A DNA stretch of 64,000 nt from Polyporus tsugae (GCA_024305745.1 JAHRBS010000008.1:930001-994000); one strand, 5' to 3'. Shown: positions 22,733 to 33,931, numbered from the stretch's first letter. The notes: generated by a model not told the origin, from the letters alone. Translations and numbers: made by a program.

Positions 22733-22966
22733 CACGGCGGGCATTTCGCGATTTTGGATGGGAGAAAAGTCGATAAAAACGGATTACTCGCGGTTAACTT
22801 TTCTCTTACACGTGACAAAGAGGAAAAAAGTGGAGCAAAAGTTCTCCTTTTGGGAGACTTTTGTACGACCTTTCTCTAATTTGATCACGTGCGGAGAAAA
22901 GTCTTCCACGGGTAATCCCTTTTTTGCGACTTTACTCCCGTCCAAAATCGTGGAATGCCTGCCGTG
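22733..22966. mobile_element. 234-bp MITE with CACGGC ends, CACTA-like by end and target duplication
   Basis: The left end CACGGCGGGCATTTCGCG and the right end read inward, CACGGCAGGCATTCCACG, begin imperfect inverted repeats of about 60 bp (CGATTTTGGAYGGGAG follows in both). A 3-bp duplication TAG flanks it. The interior repeats the motif GAGAAAAGT in both orientations and contains two ACGTG motifs near 22810 and 22886. There is no coding capacity. CAC ends and a 3-bp duplication fit the CACTA (CMC) superfamily; this is inference. It sits in the vestigial gene region upstream of hydrolase copy 2. Confidence 0.75.
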
Positions 22967-22969
22967 TAG

Positions 22970-24086
22970 GGACTTCGAGTGCCCCAAAACGTCCGCCCAT
23001 GGTACCGTTACAGATTCATCTCGATGGAATAGCAATCAGCGCCTGGCCAACTATGACGTTGCAGCATGAGTCTAGGCTCGTCTATTCCTTGAAAGAAAAC
23101 TGCGCATGCCTTGAAAGTTGATGACTCGAAGACCCTTTTCCCGGAACGCTGGCGTTACTACGGCGTTTGGCGACTGACTCGAGCCGTATGCTCAGGGCGC
23201 CCCAGGCCATGACAATTTATCACCGACCACCGCTCGTTGAGTCGTGACGACTGTCTGCAACACCGGATGTAGGCGTCATGTTAGACTCCATCAGTTTTAT
23301 CAATTATTGACTCTAGAGACGCACCTTCGTCGTCCACAGATGCATGCCAGTGCAACTGCATCCTCCAACCTATGACAGCCCGGCAGACCCTCCTTCGCGG
23401 CCATGGTGGCGGGCTGCTACTTACCCGAGTGCTGGATGCTGCATGGTCACTCCGTAATATCTCAGTGACTCTGAACCACATAGAAGCTCCTGAACTTGAA
23501 TGCATATCAGCGCAACTCGGAGCCAAGTTCCACCATACAACTCACGAAAATTGTACCCGCCTGGCGATTGTCGGAAGGGATCCGGATCCGGAGAGCGAAT
23601 TCACATTTGAATGGTCTACGCACCAACGAACCTGAACAATGTACTGACCGCCGTTGAGCAGAAGGCGAAAGATCCAGAGCTCCGAGAGTCTGAGTAAGTA
23701 AGTACTGTATACGATTAGACGTTGTCTCCCCCAGGCAGACCTTGGACAAGGAGGCGTGGTCCGAGGCGGAGTTATGACCTTTAGACGCCAGAAACCCACA
23801 TCGGAATTTCCCGACGCCGGCGCAGAACGCATTGCCAGCAGGCCCGGGCTGCCGCCTCCCTTCCCCTACTGAGTACTCGGGATATCGCTGCTCCTCCGAC
23901 GAACTGGAAATGGTGATATGGAAAACGCTGGCTTCCAAGAAGTTCCGCATATGAGGTCAATATGTATGTACAGCGTGACTCATGGTTTTCCCGTTGGGTT
24001 TCAAGTTGTAGTACTAATATTGATTCGCACACCCGTCACGCATCTAAATAATACTATAATAGTGCTTAGGAACATCAAGCCAGGAC
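22970..24086. other. unit-2 upstream region without F-box gene
   Basis: After the first MITE the sequence still matches the region upstream of hydrolase copy 4: near 23000-23060 it shares AATCAGCGCCTGGCC and TATGACGTTGCAGCAT-like strings with 32372-32410, and 23400-23560 matches 32670-32820. In units 1, 3 and 4 an F-box gene follows this block. Here none is found on either strand, so the F-box gene of this unit was lost or was never copied. Confidence 0.55.
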
Positions 24087-24089
24087 GTT

Positions 24090-24385
24090 CACGAGGGGCA
24101 ATGGCAGATACCGCCGGCCGGAATAGCATTGTGAAAGAACTGAGACTGGTCTCCTGTCGCAAGCATATTCCGCAACGGAATTTTGGAAGGCGCCCAATAA
24201 CAAAAGGATAATAAGGCCTTTGTACTGCTTATAGCACATTAACAGTCAAGTAAGTAGCCTTTGTTATATCCATCTATGCGGCGCTTACGCACAATTCAGG
24301 TCCGGGATATGATTGTGACAGGAGACCATTCCCGGTCCTTTTGCAACCATATTCCGGCCTGCGGTATCTGCCATTGCCCGTCGTG
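24090..24385. mobile_element. 296-bp MITE with CACGA ends, CACTA-like by end and target duplication
   Basis: The left end CACGAGGGGCAATGGCAGAT and the right end read inward, CACGACGGGCAATGGCAGAT, begin long imperfect inverted repeats (about 90 bp; both go on with ACCGC.GGCCGGAATA, and later GGTCTCCTGTC). GTT at 24087-24089 is repeated at 24386-24388. No coding capacity is present. CACGR ends and a 3-bp duplication are shared with the MITE at 22733, so both may depend on related CACTA-type enzymes. Confidence 0.75.
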
Positions 24386-24388
24386 GTT

Positions 24389-25151
24389 GTGTATTGAGCA
24401 CAAACGGCCCCTCGGACGTCTTACAAAGGGTTAGGTCCGCCAAGAAGAGGTGGTCAGACTCTCCGCGACTGTGCTGCGGTAGCGTCTCATTGGAAACGGA
24501 GTTGGAGAAGCACCCATACGCGTGTTCTCCGGCACCCGTAAGCTTTAGTTCCGGTGGCTTTCATGGTCAACGGCCGGCATCCAGATCTCTGCTTATCATT
24601 CAGTGACAGTCTTCACCGACAATGCCGCTACCACAGTAGTAGTGTATGGCATATCAATGTCGGGAGGCCCGCCGCCGGTATCGTTAGGATCGCATCTCCC
24701 TCTGACCGTAATCAAAGTCGGCTTCAAGTACCGGTAGCAGCTTTCTGAGCTGCAAGTACGTATGTCGGACCACGGGTGCGTGAATTCGGTAAGTTGCCTC
24801 GCACAACTGGGACATCCGCACCCGTCCACCAAATGTGACCGAATGCACGTTCCGTTGTTGCGCAGTGGGTAGCGATCACTTCCTTCACGGTTTACAACTC
24901 CATCTTGCAAGGGCGTGTTTTCGCATTAAAGGGATATGAATCCATTCAGGAAGCTCGGTCTGCCCAGAGTAGGAAACGCTGATTCTGGGTTCGCTTCGTT
25001 GTACCTTCCAATTAGCTTGGGATGCAGATCACCCAGCGGCCATGCTCCATGCTCAAGCCTTGAGGCCCGAGGCGCGGCCTTAAGCTTCAGTCATGGTCCT
25101 TTCGCCATCCTCGTGCCGAGTCGCTGGCAATATAGTCTGTCTGTTGCAGGC
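24389..25151. other. intergenic, promoter side of the secreted-protein gene
   Basis: No gene is supported between the second MITE and the TATA box of the secreted-protein gene. Short open frames show no recognisable protein. Confidence 0.4.
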
Positions 25152-25158
25152 TATAAAT
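25152..25158 (+). promoter_or_regulatory. TATA box of the secreted-protein gene
   Basis: TATAAAT lies 64 bp before the ATG at 25222, followed by a pyrimidine-rich leader. Such a strong TATA box fits a highly or inducibly expressed small secreted protein. Confidence 0.5.
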
Positions 25159-25221
25159 TGGGGCTGCCCTCGACCCATTGCCACCTCACCGTCCCCTCTT
25201 CGTACGACACCCACCATTACA

Positions 25222-25553
25222 ATGCATTTCAAGCTTTCTGCCCTCGCCGTCGCCCTTGTCGGGCTCGTCGCTTCCCCGGTGGCCAACGCGGGTCCCATCG
25301 CCTACGGTATCTGCCAGACAGGTGCGTGATATTCGAACCGGACTCGTTCATACGGCGACTCGCCTTGCTCACTGTGCACCGTGCCCTAGGTTGCAACACA
25401 GTCACCGTCGCCTGCTACGCGGCTGCTGGCTTCACATTCGGGACCGTGACCGCCGGCGTCGGCGTGCCTGCCGCCATCCTTGGGTGCAACGCGGCCTTGG
25501 GGATCTGTTCTTCCGCCTGCGCGACGGTCGCCCTGTTTGCGCCGACCCCGTGA
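25222..25553 (+). CDS. small secreted cysteine-rich protein (zygote-specific-like family)
   Basis: Two exons around a 68-nt intron (25322-25389) encode 87 aa. Residues 1 to about 23 are a signal peptide (MHFKLSALAVALVGLVASPV then ANA). The mature part begins GPIAYGICQTGCN and continues VACYAAAGFTFGTVTAG, ending in CSSACATVALFAPTP. It is very rich in Ala and Gly and has six Cys. Many basidiomycete genomes carry this short family; some databases label members zygote-specific protein-like, but the role is unknown. It could be a secreted effector or surface peptide. It sits inside the hydrolase/F-box array, in the unit that lacks its F-box gene. Confidence 0.82.
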
Positions 25554-26222
25554 GGCAGAGGCATCGACGCCTGGCTCGGGTGAAACGGAGTGCTCCGCAA
25601 GGTGAGCGTCCCAGTCTCCTCAGTGCACTTGACAACCCTTTGACATGGGGTTTAGTCTTTTGAGGGAATCCACATTGGTCGTCTTTCGTTTGTCGTTGTT
25701 GTAATATTACTATCTTCGAGTCAATCCATATCTATCCAACGTCACTTTGCAGTCGGTGGCGCCTTTGACTATTCTGTCCGGCGATCGCTCGCTCAGGCTG
25801 GGCTGTGACGAAGACCGGTGGGACTCGTAGGACAACCGTCTAGCGGTACCTGATATAGGCGTCAGGTTGGATTCCGTCGATTCTGCATTCTAGCGGTGCA
25901 CCGTCATCGTAGCAATCCCCGATGGGCGTCGCCGTGCGGAAGGTTACCGGCGCACTAGCGTGTCGTGGGACTGCGAAACCCGCCAAACGGGAGCACTGGA
26001 CCGAGAAGCTGCCAGGGAACGGAGCTTAGGTTGTTTGTCTTTTCTCGTATGATGCGCATGCATTTGTATCGCTAGCCGTATCAGGTTCGGACAGCCACAT
26101 ACTCAGTGTTTTCGATCATGGTAACCCTTACTTCTCTTACCTGACTTCGAGCTTCCCATATAAACCCGGCGTTGGCGGTGGTACAAGTACAAAACAATCG
26201 TGAAGGTACTTAGCACCAGACC
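25554..26222. other. intergenic with further array-like sequence
   Basis: No gene is supported. The block at about 25760-25980 resembles the region at 23170-23340 upstream of hydrolase copy 2 (a CGATCGCTCGCT or CGCTCGTTGAG stretch, then GATATAGGCGTCAGGTTGGA or GATGTAGGCGTCATGTTAGA). It is therefore another piece of the duplicated array. Confidence 0.4.
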
Positions 26223-27881
26223 TCACGCGTCATACCCAATCTTCCCGGGAACGACACCATATGCAGGCCCGCCTTTCCCATACATCTTGCGAAGGTCGCC
26301 TGCGAGCTTCTCCGGGACCTCGAACGCGGCGAAATGCCCTCCTGCATCGTGCTCCGACTCGAACACAAGCTTTCCGAGCGTGTGCGACCATCTAGTGGTT
26401 GAGAACGCAGAGTGAAATTACGTCCCGGAGGCTAGAGTATAAGCAGAAATCAAATACGTACAGCTTAGGGAGAAAACAGAATTCGGCAGGGAAGTACGAC
26501 ACGCCGAGCGGGACAGATGTCCAACCTGGAGGTGGGGGGATCGCGTGTGCGCCTCCATCGGTCATCTCGTAGTATATCCTCGTCGATGCCGCTGGGCCGG
26601 CGCGCGAGAACCAATATATGGAGATCCACTCGAGGACTGAAGTGGGTGTGACGGCAGCGTTTCATCAGAGACATAGCTTGTAGTCGATAAAACGGAGAGA
26701 ACATACCTTCATCGTCGGTCCAGGGGTACTTATCCGACCACCCAACAAGCTTTTCGTATATCCACGCCAGAAGTCCGACCGGAGAGTCAGAGAGCCCGTA
26801 CCCGAGTGTTTGTGGACGAGTGCATTGTTGCGTAGAGTAACCACGCCCTCCGACCGACCATTGTGCCCTTTCAGCCAACCTGCGTTGAGCCGTTTTGTCG
26901 AATGGGAGTGTGAGGAGGGACCTTATGTAGAGGAGAGGGAAGTTTGTGAATGTCGGCGGTAAGGTCCTAAATGCCGAATATAAGCAAATCTAGATCTTCG
27001 GAGTGAGCCCATGAGAACTTACTCTGGCATGTTGGTGAGCCATCCCTTGACGTGTTTATGTCCGTAATGGTACACTGTATGCTTCCCGAGCTATGAAGAG
27101 GTCAGTATGACACCTCTATTTGTCGAAGGAGACAGTATTACTTACAGTGTTTCCCCAATCACCCCCTTGGTAGACTATACAGCGGTGAGTAAGGGGCATA
27201 CGGGACATTTGCAGTAGGAGCTCACCGTACTCATTGTATCCAAGGGACAACATGAGCTTGTTAAGCAACTGTATGCGCACAAATATCTCAGAACGGTTCT
27301 TAAAGCACAAAAAGCCCCAATTGCAACGTACCTCGGCGTACTGAGGTCCCTTGAACCTCGGCTTGTTCGGTGCCTCCGAGAAACCAAATCCAGGAAGGCT
27401 CGGCGCGACGACATGGAAACTAGGATGATCCTCGCCGCCCACCGTCAAGAGAGGAAGCAGTTTCCTCACTTCCAAGAAGTGCCCCGGCCCTATGAGTCAA
27501 CACAAGGAGGTCTGTCAGCGTACGTCCACCGCAACTGAACTGCCACTCACATCCATGGACGAACAGCAGCGGGATCGCGCCCGTGACGCCGCTCACTTGA
27601 TGCACGTAATGCACGTTCAGCGTGCCGAACCCGTCCACCTCGATGTCGCGCGTGAACATAGGGAGCTTGTTGATCTCAACCTCGGCCTTCCTCCAGTCGA
27701 ACCCACTCTTCCAGTGCGCCGTCAGCCTCTTCACGTCGGCTAAGGGCGAGCCATAATCCCACCCTGCGCCATCCAGCTCGTCAGGGAAACGGACGAGCCC
27801 AAGCCTCTCCCGGAGGAGCTCGATTTCCGCGTCCGGGACTACGAGCGTGAAGGACTTTTCGGTGTCCGTAGCGTTAGACAT
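26223..27881 (-). CDS. epoxide hydrolase, alpha/beta-hydrolase fold (copy 3, intact)
   Basis: Same enzyme type as copy 2. Eight exons (26223-26391, 26462-26636, 26707-26966, 27023-27090, 27146-27174, 27226-27268, 27332-27489, 27551-27881) sum to 410 aa with matching phases. It has the EHN domain ([20 protein letters not shown]), HGWPGHFLEV, the block [18 protein letters not shown], nucleophile Asp183 in YQGGDWG and catalytic His374 in GGHFAAFE. It differs from copy 2 after the nucleophile (GDWGNT versus GDWGHI) and in the region [20 protein letters not shown], so substrate range may differ. It is divergent to the F-box gene at 28808. Start ATG 27881 is shared with the paralogues; an upstream in-frame ATG at 27920 is not conserved. 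Confidence 0.9.
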
Positions 27882-28807
27882 GGTTGACGTGGTGGAAGGT
27901 GAATGGAACTTGAGAATCAAGAGGATCGGTGGGTGGATTTATGTGGAGGTGTGGAGATTGGGAGGGTTCTGAGATCCAAACGAGAAACACAGGGCTTTAG
28001 TCAGCGCAGCTCGACATGCGTGGAGAATTCATCGCGTCGGTACCCGAGCGTGACTCACCTGTACATGGCATAGTATCACAACACTCCACATGTTGTTATG
28101 ACGGCCATGATGGTCATTAGAAGGGACTTCGGATGCCGTAAATGTCTGCCGATATTGTATTCGGCTCGATAGCATCCCAATCAGCCCCTGGCGTATGACT
28201 TCGACTAGCGACAAGCGATATACACGTTAGTCAGACCCAGGTCAGAGCCCATCGATTCGTGACGCACCTTCAGGCCCACCCGACCTCCAGCCATATATCA
28301 CAGTAACGACGGTGGCAGACTACTCGAGGTCTGCTTCTTTGGAACAGCAGACAGAGTGGTCCAGGCAACGGTTATGTTCAAAGAGCGCTGAGCATTAAAC
28401 ACGGTGACAGTGGGGGTAGCGTTCATGGCGGCGCTAAAGACCAACATGGACCACGTGGGGAATCGACGCGGCCTGCAGGCGCACGTGTCCGAGTCCCAGT
28501 GTTCCCCATCCATGACCACGGTCTTTTATCCACAACTCATTCGGAGCAAGGCTTGAAATGCATCTGTAGCGAAATCCAACTCGTCGAAGTATGTACACCT
28601 ATCATCCTGGTCCTCTGGGCTTAGATTAAAAACATCTGATAGTAGTGCGCATGCACCACATCCCTTCTGTGTTCCAAACCTACCAAGTTCTAGCTAGCTG
28701 CAGAAGATAAAGTACGGATTTTTAGTGCCTTTGCTCGTAATACCTCTCTCAGAAAGACGTATGCCAGGTATAAGCTCTAGTTATTCGAAGGAACGCCGTG
28801 GCCGAAG
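27882..28807. other. divergent region between hydrolase copy 3 and F-box gene 2
   Basis: Homologous to 17876-18842 and 32060-33280. It contains the vestigial minus-strand frame KSLLMTIMAVITTCG (about 28085-28130), stopped by TGA soon after, and a frame at 28298-28519 (SLNITVAWTTLSAVPKKQ). The short string GTTGCCTGGACC in it also occurs, with one change, in the unit-1 region. It probably carries both divergent promoters. Confidence 0.4.
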
Positions 28808-30237
28808 ATGAGCGACCATATTGACTGGCCACTGCCTCCCGACCTTGAGTTCATTATCATCGATCATTTTCTCCACGACAAACCTACGCTCGCAGCCTGC
28901 TCTCTTGTCTGTTCACGATGGATTCCACCCACCCGGCGACATTTATTCCACGCCGTCACCATCAAGCCCCGCAAGAACCTAAGCCCCAATCGTATGGCAG
29001 ACTTCCTCCGGGCTCTCGAAGATTCTGATGAAGGGAAACCTGAGTGGGCAATTGGGATGCACATCAAGAAGATAACACTCGATGGAAGCTTTTGGGAACC
29101 TGACACCGTGGTGCCCACCCTCACTTGTCCACTCAACTTCCTTTGCGGTGTCCTGTCTAGGCTTCCACAGCTCGCCTCGTTGTGCGTGGCCAAGTTGCTC
29201 ATGCCCGACGATCTGTCGCAAGAATCCGACCCTCCTCGTTTCGAACTCGACGAGCTGATCGTGCATGGCTGCTACTCACGATCGCACGACGATCCACGCC
29301 ACTTGCTTGCGCTTCTAGGCACGTTCACAAGCATCCGCTCCCTCGCCCTGATCGACTGATGGGCATGGACGCGTGATGCCCTACCCACATCCTCTCTAGG
29401 CACCTTTTCACCCCCCACACTTCGTTCTCTGACCGTCGAAAACATTCACCACGTCGTCGCGAGCGCGATCTACGCGCTCCTCGCCAAATCGCCATCCCTC
29501 ACGAATAGGACCCTCACGCACGTTTCCGTCGTCGCGCTCGAATGCGAAGACCTCCGCGCGTTCTCCGACTTTGCGAACATAGCGGGCCCGGCGTTCCGCG
29601 AGGTGGAGCTGCGCGTAGATGCAGACGTCGTGGGCCGCCTAGACCGTAAGTGTGTCGTTCTTCGCGAGCTACCTCAAGTTTACTACCAACTCACGTTGCA
29701 TATCTCACAGTACCACGTGTGATCTCTCTGGCGACCTGCACCGCGCTCCGCTCCCTCGTGCTCTGCATCGACTGTTTGTTTGACGATTCCGCCTTTCTGG
29801 TTGATGAGCATGCCGACAGCACCCGCCTGACGCTCCGCGTGTACACCCAGATCCTCTCTGAGCACCAAAACGCGTTCTCGAGGCTCACCGCCGTTCGTCT
29901 GGAGATGAAGCCCGTGGGCTCGGAGATGCTCAACGCGTTCGCGCGCGTCGCGCGATATACCTATCGCGAATGGGGCGAGGACGCAGTACAAGACGTCCCA
30001 GCCGAAGAAGCGCAACAAACCAGAGATGTATGGGTATCGCTGGAGGATGTCCTGTGCGGGTTCCCTGCACTCGAGCGTGTGGTGTTTGTGTTGTATGAAA
30101 GGCCTGAGCACAACAAGATCCTGACGGAGGAGGGGAAGGTCGCGCTGAGGAGCGCGTTAGAAGGGAGGCTTCCGAGGCTGTGGCCGAGCGGGATCGCACA
30201 GCTTGCGTTTGAAACATTTGTGTATCGACCTTGTTGA
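28808..30237 (+). pseudogene. F-box protein 2 with one in-frame TGA
   Basis: Two exons around a 65-nt intron (29646-29710) give 455 codons, close to the 460 of the intact paralogue at 18843. The F-box-like start LPPDLEFIIIDHFLHDKPTL and CSLVCSRWIPPTRRHLFHAV is well kept. The only lesion I found is TGA at 29357-29359, where the paralogue at 33281 reads TAC; the frame continues open on both sides through FREVELRV and on to FETFVYRPC. A product would stop after 183 residues and keep only the F-box and first part. A sequencing error or recent loss are both possible. It is convergent to hydrolase copy 4, 120 bp away. Confidence 0.75.
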
Positions 30238-30357
30238 AGCGCATTTAGGTCATCGGAATGCTCGTTCATTTGACTCTTCGTGCAGGACAAACATGTATAC
30301 ATCATTGGCTTATTAAACCAACCCTCCTGGCCAATCCTCGCTCTTCGTCACATGCGT

Positions 30358-32059
30358 TCATTGCACAACGCACTTGAATGGCTTCTGACGTTCCTCTCGT
30401 ACGCCGTCATGTCCAGCCCCGTCATATCCAGTCTTTCCAGAAACAACGCTATACACACTCCCGCCCTTCCCATACATCTTGCGAAGGTCGCCTGCGAGCT
30501 TCTCCGGGACCTCGAACGCCGCGAAGTGCCCTCCTGCGTGGTGCTCGGACTCGAAAACAAGCTTGCCAAGCGACTGCGACCATCTAGTTGACGGCGGAGA
30601 GTGAGAGTGCGTTCCCGAGCCTAGAGTATAAGGGAAGAAGGAAAACGTGCAGTTTGGGGAGGCGCACGAGCTCGCCGGGGAAGTATGACACGCCGAGCGG
30701 GACCGACGTCCAGCCAGGACGTGGGGCGGTCGCGGCTGCACCTCCATTGCTCGTCTCGTAATAAATCCTCGTCGACGCGGCTGGCCCGGCGCGCGAGAAC
30801 CAATATATGGAGATCCACTCGAGGACTGCCCCGTCGGGCGGTTGTATATTACTATCAGAAGGACGGCTTGTGGCGATGATAGAGATGAGAGAACGTACCT
30901 TCATCGCACCGTCGGTCCATGGGTACTTGTCCGACCACCCCACGAGCTTTTCGTATATCCATGCCAGGAGTCCGACCGGAGAATCCGAGAGCCCGTACCC
31001 GATTGTCTGTGGACGAGTTGATTGTTGCGTTGAGTAACTACGCCCGCTGACCATGAATTGTGATGTCGCAGCCAACTTGGGCTGGGCCGTTTTATCGAAC
31101 GGCATTGTGAGCAGGGATCTAGTGTAGAGGAGAGGGAATTCTGTGAACGTCGGTGGGGTGGTCCTAGATATCGGGTATAAGTAAATTCAGACACTTGGAG
31201 AGAGCCGGTGAGAACGTACAGTGGCATGTTCGTGTGCCATGCCTTGACGTGTTTGTGCCCGTAGTGGAGCGCCGTATATCTTCCGAGCTATAGAAATGCG
31301 GTCAACATCGCATTTTCGAGTCGTCGAGCCGCCATCGCTTACAAGGAGTCCCCAATCACCTCCTTGGTAGACTGGATGCGAGAGAAAACGGTGAGGTAGG
31401 GATATACAGCTATATAGGAATTCAGAGCTCACCATACTCATCGTATCCGAGAGACAACATAAGCTTGTTGAGCAACTGAACGCACACAAAACTTCAACTT
31501 AAACAGTTCCGGCAGCATGAACACGCAAACAAACCTCAGCGTACTGCGGTCCCTTGAATCCTGGCGTGTGTGGTGCCTCCGAGAAGCCAAACCCGGGCAA
31601 ACTCGGCGCGACGACATGGAAACTGGGATGATCCTCGCCGCCCGCCGTCAAGAGAGGAAGCATCTTCCTCACTTCGAGGAAGTGACTCGGCCCTATAAGT
31701 CAAGACAACGACGTCTGTGAGCATACATCCACCACAACGGAGCTGCCACCTACATCCGTGGACGAACAACAGCGGGATCGCGCCCGTGACGCCGCTCACT
31801 TGATGCACGTAATGCACGTTCAGCGTGCCGAACCCGTCCACCTCGATGTCGCGCGTGAACATAGGGAGCTTGTTGATCTCAACCTCGGCCTTCCTCCAGT
31901 CGAACCCACTCTTCCAGTGCGCGATCCGTCAGCTAACGGTGCGCCATAGTCCCACCCTGCGCCGTCCAGCTCGTCGGGGAACGCCCGCTGGAGGTGCTCG
32001 ATGTCCGCGTCCGGAATCGCTAGGTTGAAGGGCTTTTCGGTGTTTGCGACGTTCGGCAT
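30358..32059 (-). pseudogene. epoxide hydrolase copy 4, frameshifted
   Basis: The exon order matches the intact copies, including [23 protein letters not shown] and GGHFAAFE. The first exon has lost an in-frame block (IEHLQRAFPDELDG lacks the residues before FPDEL). It also has a net loss of about 10 nt near 31922-31935, where [10 protein letters not shown] should be, so the frame is broken before [12 protein letters not shown]. The end of exon 6 has about 5 extra nt (WTDGAMK instead of WTDDE) next to the splice donor. The last exon reads past the usual stop and ends 30358 with a 22-residue extension. The start MPNVANTEKPFNLAIPDADI is kept. Confidence 0.8.
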
Positions 32060-33280
32060 GGTTGGGGTAGAGTGAGGTCAGGAGATGCTTGGGGATCAGC
32101 GGTGCAGGGGTTATATGATGGAACATGGGCACTAGAAGGATTCTGGTGTCTAGACGAGAAGTTCAGGGCTTTAGTCGGCGCAGCTCTCGCACACTAGTGA
32201 ACATTCCGAATCGCGTCGGTGCTGGTCACTCACCTCTACGTATGTAGTATCGCGACGTCCCGAATGTCCGATGGCGGTGCCGCAAAACGCTCGCATCATG
32301 GACGTGATGGTTGTTGGGAGGAGACTTGGAGTGCCGCAAAACGTCCGCGAAGGTCGTCTTCAACGGGATAGAATCCCAATCAGCGCCTAGCCTATGACGT
32401 CGCAGCATCCAGACTCGACTATTCCTTGGACTTATCAGAAAAACGTCGTTTGGGGGTTTATTCGGGTCGGACGTCCAGGGCACCCTCGGTCATTCTGTGC
32501 AGCGATCACTTGCTGAGCGCTGAGCCATACGGAGGTCGATAGGGGTAGGTAGCACATCTGTCTAGTAGTAGCGGCGCACCTTCATTGATTCATTGTCCTC
32601 TCTCTTCAAGTTCCAACCCATTACATTGACAGCGCCTGAGACGTCCAGGCACAGATTGCCGCGATGGCACGCTACTACTTGAGTGCTGGGTGCCGCCTGG
32701 CCACCTCGCGATGTCTCAGTGGCTCCGAAGCCTGCTACTGGAAGTGAAGCATGTGTCAGTGTCAGCGTAACTGGTGCCGAGTGACACAACGATACAACTC
32801 ACGAAAATCTCGACCAGTGATCATCGGAGAACGTTGAAAAGAGAATGGACCACGCAACAGCCATTAAGCCATACATCATTGCAAAGACAGTATCCCAGAG
32901 AAAACACCGGGTATGATACTGAATCATAGGGCACCCGGCGCAGGTAGCAGCAGGTTCGATCGGAGGCAGCCTGGTTGCACTGACGTTGATCAAACGCCCA
33001 CAATGAGTCGTGGGAAACCAGACCTATCGTCCTCCCCATACGGAAGACCTGTTTTCCACAATTCAGCAACAAACTTGCAAGTCAGTCAAACGCAGTCGAA
33101 TTGGTAGGAGAAATTCCGTTATCCTGGCCATCGAGGGCTTACATCTGAGTTAGATTAACACCGCCGTGCCAGGATTGCACCGATGATCTTCGAATTTTTG
33201 TCGAGCAGCATGGCCCAACCATATATACTCTAGGTTCAAAGTCTGTTTTTCCTGGCCTCTGGATACTTCACCCGCCGGAG
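32060..33280. other. region between hydrolase copy 4 and F-box remnant
   Basis: Homologous to the divergent regions of units 1 and 3 and to 22500-23600 of unit 2. It holds the vestigial third-gene sequence (frame DWDSIPLKTTFADVLRHSKS at about 32300-32370) without the MITE found in unit 2. No intact gene is seen. Confidence 0.45.
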
Positions 33281-33931
33281 ATGAGCGATCCTACGAACTG
33301 TCTACTGCCTTCAGAACTCGAGTTCATTATCCTCGATTATCATTATCTCTTAGCCGTCAAACCCGCTCTGGCATCCTGCTCTAGATCTCTTGTCTGTTCC
33401 GAGACATCATCGTCAAACCAACCACGAGCTTAAACCCCAATCCTCTAACAGAGTTTCTCCAGGCTCTCAACGACTCCTGAGAATAGAACCCAAAGTGGGC
33501 AATAGGACCCTACATCACGAAGATCACAATTGATAGAAGTGTTTGGGAAGCGAGCTCAGTCCTCACTTGCACACTCGACCTGCTATGCGCTCTTCTGTCC
33601 AGACTACCACAACTCGTCTCGTTGTGCGTCACGGAGGTGCTTATACCCGACGAAACTTCGGACGACTCCTTGCTGAGCAACGCGGAGACCCTCGTTTCAA
33701 CCTCGACGAGCTGGTCCTGTGTCGGTGCTCAGCACGCGGCCACGATCATCCCCGACACTTGCTCGCTCTTTTGTCCAAATTCTCCACCATCCACTCACTC
33801 ACCGTGGACTACTGGTTGGTATGGCGGCCAGGTGCTCTGCCCACATTGTCTCTGGACGCTTTTACACCTCCCATCATTCATTCTTTGACCCTTCAAGAGG
33901 TTGACACTAGCTCCACGAGACGAGCCCTTTG
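33281..33931 (+). pseudogene. F-box protein 3 remnant
   Basis: It starts MSDPTNCLLPSELEFIILDY, close to the intact paralogue at 18843, and keeps later blocks (LLCALLSRLPQLVSLCVTE, TIHSLTVDYW). The F-box region has a small insertion (DYHYLLAVKP) and then loses the frame at CSRSLVCSETSS. Stops follow near 33430 and 33480. The reading ends at 33929-33931 before the second exon, and sequence matching the C-terminal half of the intact gene is absent. Confidence 0.75.
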
